Origin: Cymodocea nodosa
Taxonomy: Eukaryota; Streptophyta; Magnoliopsida; Alismatales; Cymodoceaceae
Length of the DNA stretch: 64,000 bases
Direction of reading: 5' to 3'
Assembly: GCA_036874045.1 (NCBI GenBank)
Contig: JAZBRI010000008.1
Span: forward strand, 13,221,001-13,285,000
Below are positions 57,573 to 64,000 of this stretch, in pieces. The notes beneath the pieces are model-generated. The model saw only the letters and a program-made list of their open reading frames with translations, was not told where the DNA came from and searched no databases. Within the stretch, counting starts at the first letter, position 1. Every line of letters begins with the position of its first letter. Position numbers and translations under genes: made by a program.

Positions 57573-59429
57573 TGTTCGTGTTTTCCCAGCACTATACTAG
57601 AGAAACTTGGATTTGTTACTTCTATTTTTACTTAGTTAATTTATCTTTATGCCTATTCTTTCTTTTAGAAGTAAACAAACAACCTTTAATACAATTTAGA
57701 TATTAATTCCAATTTGTACTTTAACTACAAGTGCATAGTGTCTATTGTATCAGTGTGCAAGTACAGGTCGATCCCATAGGGAATTGCTGACGAATTTAAG
57801 AAATGTTTGATTGTGAACAATTCAAATTTATATTCAATAAGCACTCCGTTGAGTTACAGTTAACTCAACGGACTAAGTTCGTTGAGTTATGGCTAACTCA
57901 ACGGACTATCCTCGTGGACTTAAGTTAACTCCACGAGCCTGTCTCTTCTTTATAATACTGCTATTTACAGAAGAATTCGGCCAACCATTGGGCGATTCCA
58001 CAGATTGTAAATAACATCAATTAATCTTTTTAATGCTAGTTAACATTGGATTTATCATTAAGCAATACTAACATTCAGATGATTCAAACAGTAACCATTA
58101 AAATCTTTAAGTTGTTTTGTATGAACCAATTTCAATAAACTGTAAAATTAAAACTAACATAAAACAATCATAAAACTGATATAGATAACATTAATCACGA
58201 TACAACACAAACAATACAACACTCAAATACAACATACAAACAAAGATAAATTGTTTTTGGTATTTTTGTTTTTGATGAAATGGGCGAAAGGTGAAATGTA
58301 AAGTAATTTCACTTGACAGTAAATACTTCCGACACTACTTGCAACGCGATTACACCACTGAAAATTGAACCACTTACAATTCTGTCTCCTTTCCCTATAG
58401 AATCGCGAGTCCAGAATTGCAAGATGATCTCCTCTTCAGTATACAGGCATCAACCTGAAGCCAAGGCTAAAAGCTTTACAATCTCCTGAAATATGAGTCG
58501 AAGCTTGGTGAAAATGTCTTCCCTTCCCGTGACGCGATCACTTCTCACAGTGGTTGTCAGGCACTGTGTTTGGCTTGGAATCGACCCGACATCAGGCAAG
58601 TATCCTCACAGACCTCCGATGATTGGTGATTATGGTGGTGATAACGATGGTTGGTGTGATACTTCAAAGAATCACCGATACTATCTGCAGAAAGCTTAGT
58701 GCTCCTCCTCTGTATACATTGGTCGTCCATCGATCACACACCTCTTCTTTTTTTCTTCTTTTCTTTTATATTTCTTCAGTAGTAATTGCTTCTGCTTGAA
58801 TGGTCGGTTGGATTTCCTTCCTTCAGATCAACGGCGATGATTTCTTTCTCCCTACGCGATTGAATTCCTACGTGATACGTGCGAATGTGGTTTTTCCTTC
58901 CAATTGTCTGTTCCTGCAACCACTACAGTGGCATATTAGAAAATATATAGTCCGTGGAGTTACAGATAACTCAACGAACTTCCTTCGTTGATTTAACTAA
59001 AAAACATGTGCAAAAATAACAACTTAAGTTTATAACGCTAACCTAACGCGTTGCTTTAGTGTTCAATATAGCAACTCAACGCGTATAGTTATGCTAACTT
59101 AACGAGTTATAACTTAAGTAAATCTACCAGATCTCGACACGTGTCAATAGCAGTTTAAACATAAAATAACATTTCGGAGAGTTACAGGTATAACTATCCG
59201 ATGCTCAGATGCATTTTCGGATACTTAAGAATTTCACAGCTTGCAATTTACCGACAGTTCATAAATGTACTAAATTAACATTAATTCTCCAAAATTAAGC
59301 AGATTCTTCAATTAAAGCATATAATAGTGCAATTATAACATAATGGCTTAATTCTCATATGATAAGCTAAATATTATGCAATTAACCATCATTTAACCGT
59401 TAATAATATGCACATTTTCATTCTAAACA
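57573..59429 (-). mobile_element. Gyp-solo: solo LTR of the Gyp-1 family
   Basis: 1857 bp, ending TG...CA on both sides and flanked by CTCCC repeats, with no internal sequence, the hallmark of LTR-LTR recombination. Aligns throughout with the Gyp-1 LTR except at 59005-59109, where it carries Cop-E LTR sequence, and at the outer end (GGGAAAACACGAACA against GGAGATCCAAACA). Perfect hairpin at 57846-57871. Confidence 0.92.
59005..59109 (-). repeat. Cop-E-like LTR block inside the gypsy solo LTR
   Basis: From CATGTGCAAAAATAAC to TTAACGAGTTA this is the same as 19685-19789 and 31246-31350 of the Cop-E LTRs, with four differences in 105 bp. The Gyp-1 LTR has unrelated dyad sequence at this point, while flanks on both sides return to gypsy LTR sequence. 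Confidence 0.9.
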
Positions 59430-59509
59430 CTCCCATATGGTGAGCTTTGAGGAAGAATGAAATAAAAGCATTTAAAGATCTTGTAATGAACAGATGCCTA
59501 GATTTCTTC
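59430..59509 (-). other. Cop-D 3' non-coding remnant
   Basis: Resumes the Cop-D sequence after Gyp-solo (CATATGGTGAGCTTTGAGG), the inverse of 35130-35150 in Cop-B. Confidence 0.8.
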
Positions 59510-60246
59510 TAATATGATTAAAAGTTGATTCATTTAAAGGTTTGGTGAAAATATCTACAAGTTGATTTTCTGTTGGCACAAACTTGAGTGAGATGTTCCC
59601 TTTTTTCCACATGATCTCTCAAAAAATGATGTCTGATCTCGATATGCTTGGCTCTGGAATGAAGTACTGTATTCTTAGATAAACTGATTGCACTATTGTT
59701 ATCACAAAATATGATTGTATTCTAAATCTTCAGTCTGTAGTCTACTAGAGTTTGCTGCATCCAAAGAATTTGAGCACAACACAGTCCTGCTGCAATATAT
59801 TCGGCTTCAGTAGTAGATAATGCAATACAATTTTGTTTCCTACTAAACTAGGAGATTAAAGAATTTCCAAGTAGTTGGCATGTGCCAGTAGTACTTTTTC
59901 TATCAGATCTACTCCTCGCATAATCTACATCACTATAGCCTATTAATATTAGATTACTGTCAGTTAAGTAGAATAGTCTGAAATCTTTGGTTCCTTGTAG
60001 ATATTTGAAAATTCTTTTGACTGATTTCAAATGAGATTTCTTGGGTGGTGGTTGAAATCTAGCACACAAGCATACACTGAACATAATATCTGGCCTGCTT
60101 GCTGAAAGGTACAACAAGGATCCAATCATGCCTCTATATTGCTTTGGATCCACTACAACACTTGAATCATCCATTTCAAGTTTAGTGCTTGAACTCATTG
60201 GAGTATTTGCAGGTTTGATGTTTTCATAACCAAATTTCTTCAACAT
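59510..60246 (-). pseudogene. pol: Cop-D RNase H and RT connection (fossil)
   Basis: SSSTKLEMDDSSVV, YRGMIGSLLYLSASRPDIMF, KSVKRIFKYLQGTKDFRLF, GYSDVDYARSRSDRKSTTGTC, then the ALSTTEAEY-type region near 59815 and the [10 protein letters not shown]-like end near 59540. Copia RNase H; a few breaks. Confidence 0.88.
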
Positions 60247-61130
60247 CTCTTTGCAGTATTTCTCTTAGTAGACAAAGATGCCATTTTGAACTTGATGAAT
60301 ATGTAATCCTAAGAAAAACATCAATTCTCCCATCATGCTCATTTCAAATTTATTTTTCATCAAATTTTGAAATCCATGACAGAGTTCTTCTGAAGTGGCT
60401 CCAAAAATTATATCATCAACATATATCTAAACAATCAAAATGTACAAATCAAAAGTTTTGATAAACAAAGTGCTGTCCACTTTGCCTATAGAGAAATTTT
60501 TTTTAGTTAAAAACTTTTTCAATTTCTCATACCAAGCCTTAGGTGCTTGTTTCAAACCATGTAAAGCCTTTCTTAGTTTGTAGACATGATCTAGCTTGAC
60601 TTCATCTTCAAATCCAGGAGGTTGTTTAACAAACACTTCTTCCTGAATTTCTCCATTTAAAAAGGTACTTTTCACATCCATCTGAAATAATCTTATCTTC
60701 ATACTACTTGCAAAAGCAAGCAACATTCTGATAGCTTCTATTCTAGCTACAAGTGCAAAAGTTTCTTCATAGTCAATACCTTCCTACTAATTATAGCCTT
60801 GTGCAACTAGTCGAGCTTTATTTCTGAGTATGTTACCTTCTTTATATAATTTGTTTTTGAAAATCCATTTAGTTCCAATGATGGATTTTCCTGTAGGTTT
60901 TTCTACTAGTTCTCAAACATTGTTTTTCTAGAACTGATTTAATTCTTCCTACATAGTCATTGTCTAGTAGATATCCTTACAAGCTTCATCTATTGATTTT
61001 GGTTTTATTTCTGACACAAATGCACAAAAATTGCAGATATCTTGTGTTTTGCTTCGAGTTTGTACCCCTTTAGATATATTTCCAATTATTTGTTCCACAG
61101 GATGATTAGATCTGAACTTCCAACTGTTAT
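60247..61130 (-). pseudogene. pol: Cop-D reverse transcriptase (fossil)
   Basis: LFQMDVKSTFLNGEIQEEVF, QPPGFEDEVKLDHVYKLRKA, LHGLKQAPKAWYEKLKKFL and the YVDD/DIIFGAT region near 60405-60425. N-terminal FAP-type block near 60750. Close to Cop-B RT. Several breaks. Confidence 0.88.
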
Positions 61131-61980
61131 GCTTCTGAAACCTATGGTTATGATTCTGGTCTGAAGCTTAGGGTTTGAGTGTCTGCTTGCGGTTATCATC
61201 TTTAAAGTGTTCATTATCACTATCACTGTTAATCTTCAAATTTTTGAAATTATGTATCAGATCTTCATCAAACTGAACATTTATACTTTCTTCTACTCTT
61301 CTATTTTTGGCAAAATATACTCTGTAAGCTTTGCTTCTAAATGAGTATCCAACAAGTATGGCAGGTTCAGACTTTGCATCAAACTTGTCTTTAGCATTTC
61401 TAGTGTTTAAGACAAAGCATTTGCATCCAAATGTCTTAAAGTAACCAACATTTGGAGTCTTATCAAACCAAATTTCAAATGGTGTCTTCTTTAACATAGA
61501 TTTAATGTGAGTTCTGATGGAAATGTAACAAGCTATTCCTACAACTTCTGCCTAGAGAAATTTTGGTAGATTAGTGGCATTCAACATAGTTCTAGCCATT
61601 TCTTGCAATGTCCTATTTTTCCTTTCCACAACTCCATTTTCAGCTGGAGTTCTAGGATAGGAAAATTCATGCAGAATTTTGAATGAATTGCAAAGATTTT
61701 CAAATTCATAGTTTTCAAATTCTCCTCCATAATCACTTCTGATTTTCTTCACTATTAGTTCCTTCTAATTCTGAACTCTTATGCAAAAGTTTCTAAACTC
61801 ATTGCAAGTTTCATTCTTATGTGTCAAAAATATTACCTAAGATAATCTAGAGAAATCATCAACAATAACAAAGGTATATTTTCGACCCCCAAGACTTGAT
61901 ACTTGAGAAGGACCAAACAAATCCAGATGTAGCAGTTCCAATGGCCTTTTGGTGGTAACTTCATTTTCGCTGTGAAGAGC
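61131..61980 (-). pseudogene. pol: Cop-D integrase (fossil)
   Basis: IRSDYGGEFENYEFENLC, AENGVVERKNRTLQEMART, KTPFEIWFDKTPNVGYFKTF, FGCKCFVLNTRNAKDKFDAK and LVGYSFRSKAYRVYFAKNR; the first D-containing block (DDFSRLSW-like) lies near 61860. Several breaks. Confidence 0.88.
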
Positions 61981-61989
61981 AATTCTCTT

Positions 61990-62744
61990 CTACTTCCCTA
62001 ACATACAATCACTACACACCCTATCTTTCTTAAATGAAAGTTTAGGTAGACCCCTAACAAGATCGCCCTTGGATAACTTTCTGAGAGTCTTCATACTGAT
62101 GTGTCCAAGTCTTTTGTGCCACACCCAATCATCTTCACTAGAAGCTACCAAACAAGAATTGCTTGCAAAATTTTCACATGGAAAGTTTAATGTATAAATT
62201 GAGCAATTTCTAATACTAGTAAATTTTATTTCATTTCTAGCTGGATCAATAATGTGACAATTTTCAATAGTAAAAGAGACTATATAACCTTTATCACATA
62301 ATTGTCCTACACTTAATAAATTTTGTTTTAATCCATTTACATGCAATACATTTTCAATTATACCATTTTCAGATGTAATATTTCCTATTGCAATTATTTT
62401 ACTCTTTTCATTATTACCAAACTTAGCAGATCCTGAACTTAAGCTTTTAACCGAATCAAGAAAACTTTTCTCACCTATCATGTGCTTTGAGCATCCACTG
62501 TCCACAATCCATCTTGTTGTACGTGCTTGGAGCTCCTTGTCATCCTGTAAATTATACTAAAATTAAGGCTTTCGGTACCCAAATCTTCTTGGGTCCAGTA
62601 TAGTTAGTCCTTAAAACATTAAATCTATTGCCTCTTAGCAGCCACATATGACCTGATCTTCTTTTGATGGCAAACACAATGGTGTCATCTCTATATGATC
62701 GAATCATTCCACCACAATAAGGTACTTCCTATGGGGTAGCATAC
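61990..62744 (-). pseudogene. pol: Cop-D protease, GAG-pre-integrase and gag-pol linker (fossil)
   Basis: DSGCSKHMIGEKSFLDSV at the protease active site, ENVLHVNGLKQNLLSVGQL, WVWHKRLGHISMKTLRKLS and CSDCMLGK for the zinc region. Upstream, the linker GPKKIWVPKALI and the R-R-S-G-H-M-W-L box lead to 62744, where H starts. Confidence 0.9.
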
Positions 62745-64000
62745 TATAGAGTCATAATTTATGCATATTTTATATAGTTAATTGATGCATTTTATGTGCT
62801 TAAAGCCATATACTCATAAGTGTTTAATGAAGATTTAAGTTATAATGCATTTTGGGCAAATAATGTAGATATGGGCTTAAATGAAGAAAGTAATGCATAA
62901 ATGAGACTCTATTTGTTATTTAGCATTTCACGAAAACACATTTACATCTTGGTGGCAACACAATTTCATTTTATTAAGTAGATTAAATTTACTTTAGCAT
63001 TTAGGATCAATTATTTAAATAAGTACATGGGTATTTCTGGAATTCAATGAAAAATGTGATTTTTGGCCCTTTTGAAGTATCCATGTTTAGGAATATATCT
63101 TATCTTATTTCTTTAGTGTTTTGATGTATTTGTTTGAGTTTTAAAGGTTGAAGAATAAGAAAAATAAAGCAAATCAAGTTAGAAGGAATTTTGGCCCTTG
63201 GATTGAAGATCAAGGATGGAGATGAAGCTCTGCCACTTGGCCCCTCTATAAAAGGAAAGGCAAGGGCACATTTCCAGCTCTCTCTCGTTGGATTCACTCC
63301 TTCAATCTTGCAAGTCGTCAGCCCCAACACACCTTCAAGCCCTCGTGGAAGGTGGTGCTCTCCCCCCTCTCGTGAAGCTCCAAGGAAGAAAGCAAGGTTT
63401 GGCCGACCTTCCTCTCTTCTCCTCTTGGTGGTTGCTGGTAGGAGGACGGCTAGGGCACTCTTTCCAGACCTTGTGGGTGCTGTGTGGAGCACATTTCCAG
63501 CAGTGCAACTGTCTCCCTTCTTCCGTGGTTCACTCCTTGTAGAAGAAAGGCAAGGGTTGTGGACTTGAGGTGGATGACTCCTTGTTCTTGGTGTTTGGTG
63601 TTGCTTGAAGACCTCCTGCTTCCGAAAAAGAATTTGTGTGGTGACAGCCATGAATTTCTTGGCTAGGTGGACGGCTAGGAACAAATCTCTTGTAGCATTC
63701 TTCTCCAACACAATCTTGGACTTTTAAGGTAAAAAGGATCGATGTGGTTGAGTTCTCTAGGTTTTCATTTCTTTGTGTAGGTTGTGTTTGTTGTAATTTC
63801 AGTAGGTTAACAATAGTTTTTAGATGTTGTAGTTGTAGTTTTAGATGTAGCTGTAATGTTACCTTATAGTTTAATCATAGAAATTTAATTTCAGTAGCAT
63901 ATTATGTTTAGTTTCAATGAATGAATGCAAAGTTTGGTTGAATCTTGTGAATGTGTGAATGAATGTACATAGTTCTTTTCGTTTATGTATGATATTACTA
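62745..64000 (+). mobile_element. H: Tat-like LTR or LTR-like sequence, cut by the window end
   Basis: Begins abruptly in the Cop-D linker. Its first 60 bases (GAGTCATAATTTATGCATAT and ATATAGTTAATTGATGCATT) resemble the start of the element F LTR read on the minus strand (AAAGTATCAATTTGTGCATT, ATATATGTTAATTCATGCAT). A TATA box (CTATAAAAGG, 63246-63255) is followed by a more G+C-rich, CT-rich leader-like stretch (63280-63700), then AT-rich sequence. The overlapping short frames at 63191-63711 have no recognisable domain. An LTR start with promoter is the best reading; the other end lies outside. Confidence 0.55.
63246..63255 (+). promoter_or_regulatory. Putative TATA box of LTR H
   Basis: CTATAAAAGG, a strong plant TATA context, about 500 bp from the putative LTR start and just upstream of a CT-rich leader-like region. 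Confidence 0.5.

Larger units (their letters stand above)
43604..62744 (-). mobile_element. Cop-D: Sirevirus-like copia element carrying two gypsy insertions
   Basis: Minus strand. 3' LTR 43604-45315, polypurine region 45316-45322 plus 57207-57567, 3' non-coding 59430-59510, RNase H, RT, integrase, protease and linker to 62744, where LTR-like sequence H begins. Gyp-1 and Gyp-solo interrupt it. The 5' part lies beyond H. About ten breaks in pol. It is younger than Cop-B, whose LTR it entered, and older than both gypsy insertions. LTR and protein wording is close to Cop-B and Cop-C. Confidence 0.9.

Noticed and set aside
63191-63711. Overlapping open frames of 60-200 codons on both strands
   Set aside because: They lie in LTR-like sequence downstream of a TATA box, have no recognisable domain, and the frames on both strands reflect locally higher G+C rather than coding.

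Overview
The window is about 64 kb of A+T-rich nuclear DNA from a flowering plant. The evidence is a dense nest of plant-type LTR retrotransposons: Ty1/copia elements of the Sirevirus type (initiator-Met tRNA primer sites, coiled-coil gag, repeated polypurine tracts, an extra ORF after RNase H) and Ty3/gypsy elements of the Athila/Tat type (primer box TGGCGCCGTTG, an extra ORF after integrase). I found no host gene, tRNA, rRNA or CRISPR. The species cannot be named from this sequence. All elements are treated as fossils. Labels used below: Cop-A to Cop-E (copia), Gyp-0, Gyp-1, Gyp-2 and Gyp-solo (Athila-like gypsy), F and H (Tat-like LTRs).

Layout. 1-2252: 5' end of Cop-A (minus). 2253-4495: end of a plus-strand gypsy with its 3' LTR (Gyp-0). 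4500-15945: minus-strand Gyp-2 pol, split by the non-coding element F (6988-14817). 15946-43603: Cop-B (plus, old), which was hit by Cop-E (18667-31858, minus, TSD AAGAA, the youngest and best preserved) and, inside its 3' LTR, by Cop-C (36569-43241, minus, gag only). 43604-62744: Cop-D (minus), inserted near the end of the Cop-B 3' LTR and itself hit twice by the same gypsy family, by Gyp-1 (45323-57206, plus) and by Gyp-solo (57573-59429, minus), both at the pentamer CTCCC. 62745-64000: LTR-like sequence H, running off the window.

The relative order of insertion follows from the nesting and from by-eye divergence of LTR pairs: Gyp-2 is oldest, then Cop-B (LTR pair roughly 10% or more apart), then Cop-D and Cop-C (a few percent), then Gyp-1 and Gyp-solo. 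Cop-E (about 2-3%) and F (about 3%) are recent.

Three linked observations stand out. (1) The ORF downstream of pol in the copia element Cop-E and the ORF downstream of pol in the gypsy element Gyp-1 are homologous to each other, although the two belong to different superfamilies. (2) A 105-bp stretch of the Cop-E LTR is present at about 96% identity inside the Gyp-solo LTR and is absent at the same place in its sister LTR. (3) LTRs and leaders of copia, Athila-like and Tat-like elements all carry arrays of the same dyad half-site (CGGATAGTTA / CCGTTGAGTTA facing TAACT..CCG / TAACTCAACGG), often perfect hairpins and often beside G-boxes (CACGTG). Together they suggest modular exchange between retrotransposon superfamilies in this genome.
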